A DNA stretch of 64,000 nt from Cerioporus squamosus. Lineage: Eukaryota; Basidiomycota; Agaricomycetes; Polyporales; Polyporaceae. Positions 13,715 to 26,050 of the stretch are shown one piece after another. Location of the stretch: positions 93,963-157,962 of the forward strand of contig JABYQS010000094.1 in the NCBI GenBank assembly GCA_022592435.1, read 5' to 3'. The translations under genes were made by a program, and so were the position numbers. The notes beneath the pieces are model-generated. The model had not been told where the DNA came from, searched no databases, and worked only from the letters and a program-made list of their open reading frames with translations. Each line of letters starts with the position of its first letter. Within the stretch, counting starts at the first letter, position 1.

Positions 13715-13930
13715 CAACTCAGGATGGCGGTCTCAACAGCCCAGTGATCGTGTGGACCGAATATGTTCGCGACGAAACGTACGGTCGGAGGGCCCACCAA
13801 AGCCGGGACTTGACCCAGTCGAATTTGCCTGCGGTCCAGCATAGTGAGCGCTGCGGTGAGACGCAGATACGCGTGCACAAAAAATACGTACCGCTGTCTA
13901 CAAAGCGATGATTCAACGTCGCCCTCGTCA
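13715..13930 (-). pseudogene. Relic of an O-acetylhomoserine sulfhydrylase gene
   Basis: On the minus strand, the exon end reading FVDS, a donor-like GTACGT, an intron-sized gap and then GKFDWVKS reproduce the exon junction [13 protein letters not shown] of the intact gene at 11.1-13.1 kb. The similarity covers only this junction and then stops, so the fragment cannot encode an enzyme. It lies directly upstream of the intact copy in the same orientation, which suggests a partial tandem duplication that decayed. Confidence 0.6.
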
Positions 13931-14322
13931 GCAACGAATGCATGGGAAGAGACGTCATGCCACTCACTTCGCCATAGGTCTTTGGAGGTAGGACCTGAAC
14001 TTGAATGAGCCAGTCAGCCCGTATACCATTGCAGAAGAGAATCGACTCACCTGAATACCATGTTCACGCCCGCCTGCTAGACACGGCGGCCGCGACTCCC
14101 TCAGTGGAACAGGTCTTCAGGGATTGAGATGGCAGAAGGTATCAATTGAAGCAACGAAGTAAGTTAATGGACACGCAGAACGTATTACCGGCTCGCTCAT
14201 CCAGTAGCTACGAGATGGGACGGGAACCTCGACCGAATAAGAAACCGCAGAAAGAGAACGAAGAGCAGCGATACCTATGATGCCTAGCGGCGGCCCCGTA
14301 GCCGGCCGGACGGCCGCCCTGG
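13931..14322. other. Intergenic, no gene seen
   Basis: This is the region between the sulfhydrylase relic and the 3' end of the dsRNA-binding-like gene. The interval 13231-13714 likewise shows nothing recognisable. Confidence 0.4.
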
Positions 14323-17300
14323 TCACGACTTGGCTGCCTTCGGGTTCGCCTTCAGCTGGTCGAGCACCTTCTTCGCGATCCTCTCCTGGCCTTGACTCAA
14401 GCTCGGGAACGTGATCGGCAGCTCATACTTCGTCTTGTCTATCACGACCCACACCTTGTGCTTCGGCTCGGCGCCGGCGTTACCCTTGATGATCTCATGG
14501 CACCACTCCGGCTGGGGTTTCTTGTGCGTGTTGCAGTAGTCTGCGTCGTCCGAGGCGGCCATGTCAACATACGCGTCCGAATGGGCCAACCATGGGCCGT
14601 GGGTGTGAAGACGCACCATACAGCTCAGCGACGTGCGTCGTTGCCACGGACCGCAGAGCGACCTTCCCGCCCTTCGACGTGGCATCCGCGGGCTTGGAAG
14701 AGCTCGCTGAAGACGCTGGAGGAACAGGTGTCGACGACTTGGACTTCTGGCCTTTCGAGCCATGCTTGCTTGACGTTACACCCAGTGCGGGAGGCAGAGG
14801 CGGCGCAGCAATCGCAGGCGGGGGCGGAGGGGGCGCGCTGATAGTCGGAGGTGGCGGGGGTGGTGGAATGGTAGGCGGCGGTGGAGGTGGGACTTGAGGC
14901 ACGGGAGGCTGCGCTCGCTGTGGCCCAAAGGGCGAATTGTACGCCGCGAAGGCGGCGGGCGGGCCAGGGACTGGCGGGCTACTAGCAGGCGGAGCGGGAC
15001 TCCCAGCGAAGTATGGCGGAACTGGTGAAACCGCGGGCGGAGGAGGTACTGGAGTGGGAGCAGGGCGAGGGACGCGCGATGCTGGCGTTGCAGCGGGCGT
15101 AGGATAGAACCCAGGTCGAGCAGGTTGTGACGGGACCGGCGGGAACGACTGATACCCTGGGATCTGACCATGGCTGGGAGCTTGAGTAGGAGCAAAGCCG
15201 GCGACATACGGGTACTGCTGCTGATACTGCGGCATAGGGGGCATGCCGGCTACAGGCAGCTGGGGCTGGGGCTGGGGAGGAACGAACGAGTTGTACGGAA
15301 CGCCACCTGGAGCCGGCTGAGGCGCACCGAAGGGCATATGCGATGGGCTTGCCTGAGCCGGGTATGGACCCTGAACCTGAGGGCCGTGCGGAGCCGCACC
15401 GAAGAACCCTGCCTGAGGTCGGGGACCAGCGGCGACAGCACCATTGGCCGGAAACGCGAACGGAGGGGACGGATTGCGAGGAATGGGAGGCACCGGCTGC
15501 GCAGGAGAGAAGGATGGAGCAGCATTGAAGGGCTGAGCATGCTGCTTCTGTTGCTTATAAGGGCGCGGGGGTCCGCCGACGTTCCTAGGTCCAGGCTGAA
15601 ATGGGGCTGGAGCGCCGCCAAATTGGCCGGGACCAGGTCCGTACGGTTTCTTCGTGAAGGGCTTCTTCTGCTGCCCGTTCCATCCAGGCTTATTACCATT
15701 CTGAAACCCTCCCCCGTTCTGAAAGTTTCCACCGTTCTGATAGCCACCCCCGTTCCCAAACTGACCCTGTGGGCCATAACCGCCGCCTTGGACTGGAGGT
15801 CCCGAGAAATTACCTGGTGGGCCCTGTTGAAAGCCGTTCGGGTTGCTAACCCGCTGCTTCTTATTTGGCCAGTTACCTCCGCCACCACCAATGAACCCAT
15901 TGTTGTAGCCACCCTTATTAGACCAATCACCACCGGCGCCGTTACTACCGCCAGAATCCCAGTTCTTTCGCTTCTTATTCGCGTTGAAGAACTGGGAGTC
16001 CGGACGGGTGTAGTTGGCAACGTATCCTAGTGGTGGCGGCTTGCCGAAGAAGCGGAGAAACTCGATGACGCCCTGTTCGACGGCGTGAAGCACGACAGCG
16101 AGCTTCGCGTCGTTGCGGTTCCGATACTCAGCGGGCACAGTGTACTTCCGCACCCGCTCAGCATTCGCGTTCGCGGCGAGTTCGACGGTTAGAGTAGCAC
16201 CACAAGCTGCACATCGGTTACGCTCAGCCAACAACGGTCTCGCAGGGGAGAGGAAAGAGGAGACTGACCGTCGAGGTCCATGTCATATTCGAAGACGGGT
16301 TGCACCCCTGGTCCGTGCGCTGTGCGGTACTCCGCCATCAACAATGGTAGCAGGACCTCACCGACATGCTTCCGCGTAGCTGGCGCAAGCTTGTCTTCCA
16401 CAGCCTTGCCCACACTACGGATGTACGCGCCAACACCCTGAGACATAGCAAGTAGACACACCGCGGACTTTGCTTCTGCACGTTTGGGGAACCGTGCATC
16501 AACGAGGTAGGACTTGACTTCGCCCGGGCGCTCGAGGCGCAGCAGGCAACCGTGGACTACGTCGAACGTAAGTCAATGCGCAGAGCGTGATAAGTGGGAA
16601 GCACCGACGGCCTAGTTGTGGATTCACAGTCCAGATGAAGTTGGGAACAAGCTTGCTTCCCCTCGCCGCCTGGATTGTCGTATTCAGCCATGCGGGCCCG
16701 TTTATGTCGGCGGCAGTCTTCCCCGCAACTGGCTCAGGGAACGGCTGCGGTAGCGAGTCAAAGTACTGTTGCAGAGTAGTGGAGGAGGGCGGTTCTGTCT
16801 CGTCGGGAGGCTGGTCGGCCGCCGTAGCCTGCCATGTCTTGATGTAGTCGATAACACCGTCGGCGATGGCGGCGTCAGCACAAGCCTTCCTGGCTTCCCC
16901 AGGACTGTTGTAAACAGTGTTCACGGAGTACACCCGGGAATTGTTGGACCCGACACTTATCGTAGTGCACATCCGAACGCTTCGTGTTCGTGAGTGATTA
17001 GTGGCGGTAAAGGTGGCATGATATCGATAGACGCACTCCGTCCAAACTTCGGCTCGTTGATATGCAACCAGAATGGTTTGATCTTCCCTCCAGACCACTC
17101 TAGACAGCACTGTTCTATAGCCTTGACTGACTCGTCCATGTCCAAGGGCGTGTTCGAAGCTTCCGCGACCGGTGTAGATGCGGAATGTGTTGGGGTCGTG
17201 CTGGACTCGCCGGACAGTATGAAGTCAAGAGCGCCACTCTGCACGGCGTGGGCAGCTACGCTCGTCTTCGCGTCGTACTTCTTGAAGTGGAACGTCGGGG

Positions 17301-17727
17301 ACACATATGTACGCGTCTCCCCATTGGGTCGTGTGATGGTGAGAAGACACCGTTTTCCTGGGATTCGAGGAGATACGCAGGATTGTTCATGAAGGGAAGC
17401 ACAGAGCGTACCTTGTTCAGGAATGTCTTCGTAGGAGAACTTCAATGCACTCGCATTGCCGAACGTATGTTGGCACGCCTGGTGAAGACGTCCAATAGGT
17501 CCTTTAGCGGCAACTTGAACGCCTCCTTCAGGCGGCGCAACGGGTTGGGACTGCGGGACAGTAGGTACAGGTGCGGGAGTAGGAAGACTGAGATACTGTA
17601 TCGCGGTAACGGCACCGATGTCAAGTAGTCCTTCGGTGACGTCGGCAAAGGCAGCGATCTCGTTTACTGCCACAGCAGAGGAGGGGTCGGGAGAGGTTGA
17701 GGTTGAGGTCGAGGTCGAGGGATCCAT
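14323..17727 (-). CDS. Large protein with dsRNA-binding-like repeats and a prion-like linker
   Basis: The start is MDPSTSTSTSTSP at 17727. Several segments have the beta-beta-beta-helix look of dsRNA-binding domains. One at about 17.55-17.25 kb reads GPIGRLHQACQH followed by KTSVAAHAVQSGALDFI. One at about 16.8-16.95 kb reads ARKACADAAIADGVIDYI. One at about 16.05-16.2 kb reads DAKLAVVLHAVEQGVIEFL. The last one is at 14.32-14.6 kb, with HVAELYDYCNTHKKPQPEW before the final exon ending NPKAAKS. Between the last two runs about 450 residues of low complexity: Gly/Asn/Gln-rich with Phe and Tyr (repeats such as GGGYQNGGNFQNGG), then Pro-rich with poly-Pro blocks. A role in RNA binding and granule formation is inference from composition; no known orthologue is recognised. 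Confidence 0.6.
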
Positions 17728-18600
17728 GCGAGAGTAAGATCTGGGTCTCTCGTCAGCACAACAATCACCCTTCTATATGCGACGGCGAAAGCAGAGTGGG
17801 ACGCTGGGTAACCACATATGGCGTTCTGCGGTATCGTCGCAACCGCAGGGTGTCATCGAGTCGTCTCCGGACCTGGACCACCGGTGGCGGACTGTCGCAG
17901 AGCGTCCTGCAATAGTCATTCATGAGTCCGCACGGAGGTCGCTGGGAGCAGCAGGCTCGCACCGGAACCAGTACCTGGTGAACGTCTGGCAAACGACCGA
18001 CCGTGCCACCCTGCCTCCCACTTCACCTCAGGCTCCATGACCGCCTGCGGCGACGATCCGACCACCAGAAGCCCCACAACTCCTTCGCGCAAGACACCAA
18101 ACTCACCAAACTAACGACACATGCGTGCAGAGATGGTCGACCCAGGAAACCAGTAGGTCGTGGTGGTAAGAGTGCAAGTGCCGAGGCGCGTGCACCAATC
18201 GAGCGCGCGCGGTCCTCGCTGTCCACGCGCTGAATTCTGTCGCCAACGTTGACCCAAACTCCCATCCGGTCTGCGACTTTCTCTCAGCTGCTTCGTGGTC
18301 TCCAAAGTACTGGTGTTCTCTATGCGGTCCGACGGTGTCCTTCACCAGACCAAACTCCCCGTTATGACTCCTTCACGATGTACCAGCCGTGACTTGTCTT
18401 ACGACGAACCAACTCGAGCTCGTCTCGTCCTCGCAATGCGCTTCGACGGTAGAGAGAGTGTTACGGCAACGTCTCATGGGCAAATCACTGGTGGAGTGCT
18501 TCCGTTCCCAGTATGAACAGCAAGGTGGCGGACATAGTCAGCTGGCCAGCGCACGGTAGGGCTCGAGACCACGCACCGTATCGGCGGTCTCCTTATCACC
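17728..18600. other. Intergenic between divergent genes
   Basis: This is the shared upstream region of the dsRNA-binding-like gene (minus) and the dioxygenase-like gene (plus). No coding exon, RNA or clear TATA element is recognised. Confidence 0.4.
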
Positions 18601-19695
18601 ATGGTGCCCTCTCGCAAGCAGCTGTACGAACAACAAGGATACGTCGTCGTGCCCAATCTCGTCACCAAAGACCACCTCGCCGCACTCGAGGCAGCCTGCG
18701 CCCACGCGATCGCGAAGACACGCACGGGCGAGTGGACGCACCGGCGCACCGTTGGACGACAGTTCCCGCCATATGGCGACGACGACCCGGACTCCTGGGG
18801 CGTACAGCATGTCATGCACCCTGATTTGGGCGAGCTTGCCTTCGCGCACTGGTACACGTCCGACGCGCTCGTGGACGTGGTGAAGGAGCTCTTGGGCTGC
18901 GAGGAGGACCAGTTACAGATGGGTGAGTGTTCTGACTTTCTGTTTACGTTGTTCGGGACTCACCCTTGTGTCGTCCAGAGCTGTTCAACCTCCTGATCAA
19001 CCCCACCGCACACTCCTTCGCCCTGAGATGGCATCGAGATGATGTCCGAGAGACCGCAACTGAGGATGAGGAACTGGAAGCGCTTGGTGTCTGGCACCAC
19101 GGGGTGAGTCCCTTCCTGTGGCTCCAGTAGTCGGTGTACATACTCACTTCGCGCGGGTCGACAGGTGCAGTGGAATACGTAAGTACTTGCTTCGACGGTC
19201 TACGACTAGAGCTAGACGGCACTATAGCGCCCTCCGCAAAGACTCTTGCCTCTACGTCGTCCCCGGCTCGCACAAAGTCTCCCGCACGCCCGAGCAGCGC
19301 GCTCAATCTTGCACGCTTGACCCGCCTAAGGACCCTATGGATATGCCCGGGGCGGTCCAGGTCACGCTACACCCCGGAGAGACCGTCTTCTACAACAACA
19401 ACATCCTCCACTGCGCGACGTACGACAATCGCGAGGAGCGCATCACGTTGCACGCATGCATGGGCGAAGTCCGCGGCGGGCCGAGCCGTGCGCGCAACAT
19501 CCTCCAGCATGGGCTGAAGTGGATGAAGGAAGACCGGTTCCGCGACACGCTCGACGAGCGCGGGAAGAGGATGCTTGAGCGGATCGTCAGCTTGCAGGAG
19601 AGTGTCAATGGGGATGTTGGATATTCTCTGGCAAATGGGTGAGTAAGCAGGCGGAAGTCGATGGATATCTAACGTATGAATACAGCAAAGCGTGA
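18601..19695 (+). CDS. Phytanoyl-CoA dioxygenase (PhyH) family protein
   Basis: This is a 2-oxoglutarate/Fe(II) oxygenase family. It starts at MVPSRKQLYEQQGYVVVPNL, the typical PhyH opening. After an intron at 18.92-18.98 kb comes the exon with RWHRDDV, giving the His and Asp iron ligands. After a very small exon (VQWN) comes the last part with LYVVPGSHKVSRTPEQR, PGETVFYNNNILHCATYDN (distal His) and REERITLHA (Arg for 2-oxoglutarate). I place the stop at 19695 because GTGAGT..CTAAC..CAG near 19638-19685 is a perfect intron giving a tail ANGKA; without that intron the stop would be 19642. The substrate is unknown. Confidence 0.8.
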
Positions 19696-20155
19696 CTGGC
19701 TGAAGCTAGTGCAGATGTCATGTCTGAACTACCATCGTATGGATGGGTTCTCTCAGGTTCGAATTGAATTCGGCCTCATCGCTTCGCCCTCCACGACGGT
19801 GCCGGAACAGCCTGACTTGCAGTCGCCCGAGCGAGTGAGTGTGTGACTCCATCATTCATAATATATGGAGGGAGGGGGACCAAACTATGGTTGCGGTGAA
19901 CGGGAGAATGCGATGTATGTACAGTTGGGAAAAGTATCGAAATGGAGCAATGTAGAAGATGCGGTTATATGCAAGGGATCCAGATGCGTATGTAGTGACG
20001 ACGTGAAGGGGAATATGCGATAATAGCGAGAGCAGCGTACAACAGAGCGTATACAAGTATAGTAGAGGTCCATCCATTATGTCTCCAGTCCGACGAGGTG
20101 ATATGCAATACTTAGATCAGCAACACGCGAGTACTCTGTACTTTGTACTCGGCAC
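19696..20155. other. Intergenic between convergent genes
   Basis: This is an AT-richer 3' region between the dioxygenase-like gene and the first exchanger gene. No gene is seen. Confidence 0.4.
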
Positions 20156-22340
20156 TCAGAAAGCACGGGCGGCGATGGTGCGGACCAGCTCGACGGCGCC
20201 CTCGGCACCACCCTCGGCCCCAGCGGCGACGGCCTCTGCGACGGTACCAGGGCACTCAAGCATGAACTCGACCTCTGGTTGGCCAGGATAGAACCAAGCC
20301 GTCACAGCCTACAGGCAAATCAGCGACGCCGTCCGTACACACGACGCAAAGGTACTCACGATCATAACGTAGAACGCGATCATGATCAGTCCCTCCACCC
20401 AGTTCGTCTTCGCGTCCGCAGTGATGTAGTTCACCAGGAAGCACGAGCCCAGGAGGAGTGCCACCTCGAAGAAGTCTGTACACGCCACGGCCGGTCAGCG
20501 TGTGCGAGGCAAAAAGCAAAGCACGAGACGCACCGAAGAGCAGGTGCATAGGCCTAGTGGTCCACCAGCCCAGAAGCACGAGGAAGGGCATCCACCACAA
20601 GGTGAACTGGATACTGAGGTCGATCGCACGGCCGCGCGCAAGCATCGAGGGCGTCTGGATCTTCTTGCCCGTGATCTGGTCATAGACAGACTCGAGGAAG
20701 AACACGACTGCGACTGCTCCGTCCGCAGAGAACGAGACGAACGGGAGGAGTATCAAGCCGAACCACCTAAAGCGCCGTACGATGGGTCAGCTCCACCTCA
20801 TTGCTACGTGCCGGGGGAGTCTTACTCTTCTGTGATTCCACCAGCCTCCCGGACACTCTCGATACTCTCGACCAACTGCAAACTCTGTCAGCGCCGTGCG
20901 AAGACCAATCTGCTGAAAGCTGTCTCCACTCACGAATTCAGCAGTGACAGCCATGATAGCCACTGTGATAACCAACATTATCATGCAAGCCCAGGGGTTG
21001 GTGAGAGGCTCCTCCTCAAGAAGTTCATGCTCGTGGTGCTTGATCGCAGCAGGAGCATCGGCCGGAACCGTGAGTGCGTTGTTGTCACCGGGTGGATTGT
21101 GCAAGTAAATGCGAGAGGCGACATAACTGGTGGAATATATCGTTGGCGGCTGAGTTGGTCTGCGAATGAATGAAGGGCTTACATCACAAGAAGAATGATG
21201 GCAAGCCCGCGACTGATATGCAAAATTTGTGAACGCGTGGCATCGCTGACGAGGGTGAACGCAGCCTCTGCTCCTGCTTCAGCGGTCGCACTCGTAGCAG
21301 TGGAGCCTCGATCGAGGGCGGCGAAGAAGGCCGTAGGTAGTAGCGTGGCTAGCACACTGAAGAAGTGTCAGCAAGGCGCCATCGAATCAGGCGTAAGACG
21401 CAAACATACCCGATCATGAGCAGCGAATGGTTCATATCGGTCTGATGGGGGTGCAACGTCTGGTGGTTTACTTGACTGCCGCCAACCAAAAACGCAGTCC
21501 CAGGAATCAAGAGCAAATGGAGGATCACGACGCCGACCACTGTCGCTTGGAGTAACCGGAGGCTAGCATGACGGTCAAGGCTCTACGCCGCAGCCGAGGA
21601 GAATAACAGAACTTACTCGCACTTCCTCAAGAGAATAATAGCCAGAACGGCTTCAACGGCGCTACACAATATACCTGAGCACATTGACGTCTTCTCAAGG
21701 GAGGGAGGGATTGGACATACTTGTTGAGCGTGACCACCAAGAGATCTCCCAGGTCCTTCCCGAGGTACAGCAACATCTGCTCTCCTCCCCAGTCGAACAT
21801 GCCCTCCAGAGGAATGATGGCCAAGAAGCAAACTAGGACGTGACACGTCGGCGGACAGACATCACGGAAAGAGACATGCACACTCACGAATGAAGGTCGC
21901 CACGCTGCCCCATGCCTTGTGCCAATGCGAAGCCCACGCGATGGGAATAACGACGAACAGTACATTGAGCCCTGGTCAGAGAGCATTACAGGGCTATGGC
22001 GAACAGCGCAGAAACTGGGGCACTCACAGGAAGACAAGACAATGTTCCGAATGCTCGTTGCCCATGTCACGGGCTTTCGTCCTTTCCCTCGTAGTCGTCC
22101 CCAGAATAGCTGCACCCTGTCCGTCGCGTATCCGTAGGCATGAGCGGTATAGCCATGCGTGGCCGGTGCTGGGTGCTCTTGTCCGCCGTTGGCGTGTGGA
22201 GGTTCGGGGCTATGGCTTGGGCGTAAGCGTTGCATCTCGAGACTGTCTCCCAGGTATGCATACCCGCGCTCCTCGTCAGTCATGACTCTGCTCGAGGTAT
22301 TGTAAGCCTTCTCTGTCAACTCCGGAGAGGAGGAGGACAT
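20156..22340 (-). CDS. CAX-like calcium/cation:proton exchanger, copy 1
   Basis: This is an integral membrane antiporter of the CaCA/CAX type, usually vacuolar. The start is MSSSSPELTEKAYN at 22340, with a cytosolic N-terminus of about 100 residues (TDEERGYAYLG). The membrane part includes AIILLRKCELRLLQATVVG and LLIPGTAFLVGG, matching the first alpha-repeat region of CAX proteins. The second half has LARGRAIDLSIQFTLWW, RPMHLLFDFFEVALLLG and VNYITADAKTNWVEGL, matching the family's C-terminal GKSNWLEG region. Canonical GNAVEL reads NNAVEA here, and canonical GNAAEH reads SFSADG. The acidic residue is kept in both but the Gly, Asn and His are not. The frame is intact over about ten exons. It ends RTIAARAF at 20156. 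Confidence 0.75.
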
Positions 22341-23847
22341 GGTGAAACGAAGCAAGGGGACGTGGGGAAAGACCGAGAACAGATGACGAGGTACAGTACT
22401 TACCAGGAAGCGTGGGGATGATGATTTGGAGATATATCTGCACGCGCCTTGGTCGTGGATACGGCGCTGCTTGGTGCCACGATGCACGGTTGTGCCAAGA
22501 CGGAGGTGACAGCCTGGTGAGGGAACTCTAACAGCGTTCTGCGTGGCGACTCCGCACCCACAACTCGCGAGGGTAGCCTTTTGTACCCGCCGTCAAGGCT
22601 GCTCGCCGCGGCGTCCCGCACAAGCGATTCATCTTACGAGTAATAGGCAAGCGCAGCGGGCGTTGCAGGGAGAAGGCGAGAGACTCCGGCAATCGCGTCG
22701 AGGAGGAGACACAGCATCGCCGCGCCACCAGCGGGAAGTGCCAAGGACGCGCAATCCGAGAGCGCTCCGTCGGGTCCGGACTCCGCAGTTCAACTTGACA
22801 ACCTTTTATGTGCACAATCGTAGTAAGTTCAATTCCACTGGATAGATGTTCAGCGAATGCCTGGAAGAAGGAGTTTTCAGACTAATACAAGTTCATAATC
22901 CCTTAGGAGTCAGACTTCACTTCCAGACGATATCCGGGTCGAGGATTGGCTCACCGGCGGAAGTACCACGACATGCCAGTACGTCTGTACTCCTCCTGCA
23001 CGGTTTTGACGTTTTGACGCTTGCGCTTTTCTAGACCACAGTGACACCGGTGATATCAAAGAGGAATGTGAATGCGGCGTACTCAGGCTAAGTAAGTAGG
23101 CTGAAACACGGCGTCGGGATGCCATCGCTTGTCCGGGGAACAGGCTTGAACGTGTCGCGCCCATGCCGATAGCCGTGAGCCTCAGTGTTCGTTCGGACCG
23201 CCGCCATTTGGTTGTATGTGTATACGGACGTCGACGCAGCGCCATGAATTCCCGATGTACTCTGACTCACCCATCGCCATATGCTGGGGCGACAAATGAG
23301 CCTACAACCCACAAAAGTCACCATATAGTGAGTCCAACGCCAACCTACATGCCGCACTAACTTACCTGCTATCCAGCCATGTCCATTCCCTTCGGTCTGT
23401 GCGCATCTGCATGCAGAGTCGATGTACGGGCTCGCGCGGGCACCTATGCTATACCGTCAATCGATCGTCGGTCCGGGAACATCACCGCACACGCCTAGAC
23501 CTGCCAATATCGCGCACTGGCATGGTTGAGAGCACGTTTCTGTAAATCGGTCCCTGTAGTGATGACATGGTGGATGGTGGCCGGTCGCGTTACGTTTGGG
23601 CGAGTGGGGAATCAATCTAGATGACACCGATAATTAATTAGGCAAAACCGGGCACGGATCCGCACGCAGCTGATTGCGCTACATCTACCAGGTAGCTATA
23701 TATCGCTCGACGTTGCGATACTATGATCATGACTGCAGCTATGACGCAGACAGAAGAAGTCAACATGATGTAGATGTAGACGGGCGCGAGGTGCTGTCTA
23801 TATAATCGATTGCGAAAACAATTAGAACAAGACTGGGAGAAACTGGG
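22341..23847. other. Intergenic, 1.5 kb without a recognised gene
   Basis: This lies between exchanger copies 1 and 2. Frames up to about 110 codons are open on both strands but lack family similarity. A donor-like GGTAAGTACTG on the minus strand near 22.4 kb may mark a 5' UTR intron of copy 1. Confidence 0.4.
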
Positions 23848-26050
23848 TCATGCTGCTCGCAAGGCGCGACGCAGTATCTCTGCGCCCGCGTCCCCTCCGT
23901 GGGCAATGGCTTCTGTGACTGAGGCAGGGCACAGAAGTGTCAGCTGGAAGTGGACATCTGTGTCTCCGGGGTAAAACCACGCGGTCACGGCCTGCAGACA
24001 TGTCAGAGACCACCACCATGTCGATGACCGGTGTAGAGAAACTCACGATCATCACGTAGAAGGCGATCAAGATGAGACCTTCGACCCAATTTGTCTGAGC
24101 GTCCGCGGTGATGTAGTTGACCAAGAGACATGTCCCGAGCAGCAGTGTGACCTTGAAATAGTCTGCAAACCCAACCCTCGTCAGCGATTAAAAGCTCATC
24201 GGAAAGGTCAGGAGCATACCGAAGAGAAGGTGCATGGGTCTGGCGGTCCACCATCCGAGGAGCACAAGGAAGGGCATCCACCACAAGGTGAATTGGATGC
24301 TGAGGTCGATGGCACGGCCGCGCGCCAGTATTGATGGGGTCCGTGTCCTGTTGCCGGCGAGTTTGTGATAAATGGACTTGATGAAGAATATGATGGCGAC
24401 CACCACGTCCGCAGACAACTTCGACAGGTTCGGCAAGAAGACCAATCCAAACCATCTGCATATTGGTCAACAAAGTGGCGGTTCGCGAACGGGCGATACA
24501 GTTCTCACTCTTCTGGGATCCCACCTTCTGCACGGACGTACTGAATGCTATCGACTAACTGTGTACCCTTAAGCGTTATACTCATCACAGGCGAACACGG
24601 GATGCACTCACGAAGTCGGCCGTCACTGCCATCATCGCGACCGTTCCGAGCAGCATGAGCATACAAGCCCATACGTTAGTCTTAGGCTCTTCCGCTAGTA
24701 ACAAGGCCTCCTCGTGCTTGATCGCGGGATGCGCCTCCTGAGGTGTCATGAGAGTGTTGTTACCGGATGGGGGGTCATGCAGATAGAACCGGGAAGCTAC
24801 ATAGCTGCGATAAATTACACGCATCAGCAACTATGGGTTCAGCACAGGTCTGAACACAAGAACTCACACTACCAGCAAGATGATAGCGATTCCGCGACTG
24901 ATCTGGAGGATAGCCGTAGTCGTGTCGCTCACTAGTTCGGAGGCAGTCGTTTGAGTCGCACCCTCTTTCGCACCCGTGTCTGCGCCTTGATCCAGTGCCG
25001 AGAACAAGGCCGTAGGAAGCAAGATTGCGAGCACCCTGAGATGCATTTAGGGGACGCAGTGGGGCCTGCCACAAGAGGAGGTACATACCCAATTAGTAGC
25101 AGAGAATGGTTGAGATTGGCTTGATGAGGATGCAACGTCTGGTGACGGATGTCCGAACCCCCAGTAAGGAAGGCAGTACCAGGGATGAGCAGAAGATGTA
25201 TGACGATGACACCTACTCGCATGAGTGTAGTCATAAGATCAATTGATGATGGCGCTCACCAACGACGACCGATTGAAGCAGTCTCAGCCTGCAAGTAACG
25301 TGCGAATTTAGTGCAGTGGACACGAAATATACTAGTTGTTGCACTCACTCGCATCTCATCAACAGAACGATAGCAACGACACTTCAACCGCACTAGGAAT
25401 CGGTATCAGTTGACACACAGGGATAGAAAGCAGTCGAACATACTTGTGGAGGGTGACCATGAGCAGATCTCCGAAGGCCGTCCCGAGGTAAAGCAGCATT
25501 TGTTCGCCTCCCCAGCGGAACATACATTTTAGAGGAATGAGAGCGACCAAGCATACTGCGCCTCAAATTCAGTAAGGAGCCAATTGAATGTAATGCGGCT
25601 CTTCAAATCCACTCACGGACGAAGGTCGCCGTCTCATTCCAATGCGTCCAATATGAGGCCCAAGCGATTGGTATCATCACGAAGAGGACATTCACCCTGT
25701 TGCCGGACGCGTCACGCATGTCATTAGCTAGAAGGAGACAGACCGAAACAAGTACTCACAAGACGACAACGCAATATCTGTAAGCTCTCCGCCCAGCCTA
25801 TCCTCCGCCTCCCTGTACCAGACAGTCGTCTCCAGAACTGACGCGCTTGGCTAGTTCCATAGTCGTAACCCGCCGCGACATATCTGAGACTGCGGGAGCG
25901 TAAGATGTTGCCAGTGGGTTTGTCGCTGTGGTGGGATTGTGGCTCCGACCACGTTGCAGGACGGCGATTGTAGTGCCTTCGCTCTTCATCAGTCAACAGT
26001 CTGCCGGACTCGTCAGTATTATGGACGAACACTAGAGACGGCAGAGACAT
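23848..26050 (-). pseudogene. CAX-like cation:proton exchanger, frameshifted copy 2
   Basis: This is a tandem paralogue of copies 1 and 3 with the same exon order. It starts MSLPSLVFVHNTDESGRLL at 26050 and ends RRALRAA at 23848. Copies 1 and 3 have equal lengths at two places where this copy is one base short. The first is in the first exon near 25774-25780, where copy 3 reads AESFQNIALSS and this copy shifts frame. The second is near 25373-25376 within the exon that begins NAVEV, where the frame runs into a stop. The rest keeps all family blocks, including RAIDLSIQFTLWW and VNYITADAQTNWVEGL. Two separate deletions point to a young pseudogene, or to assembly errors. Confidence 0.7.
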
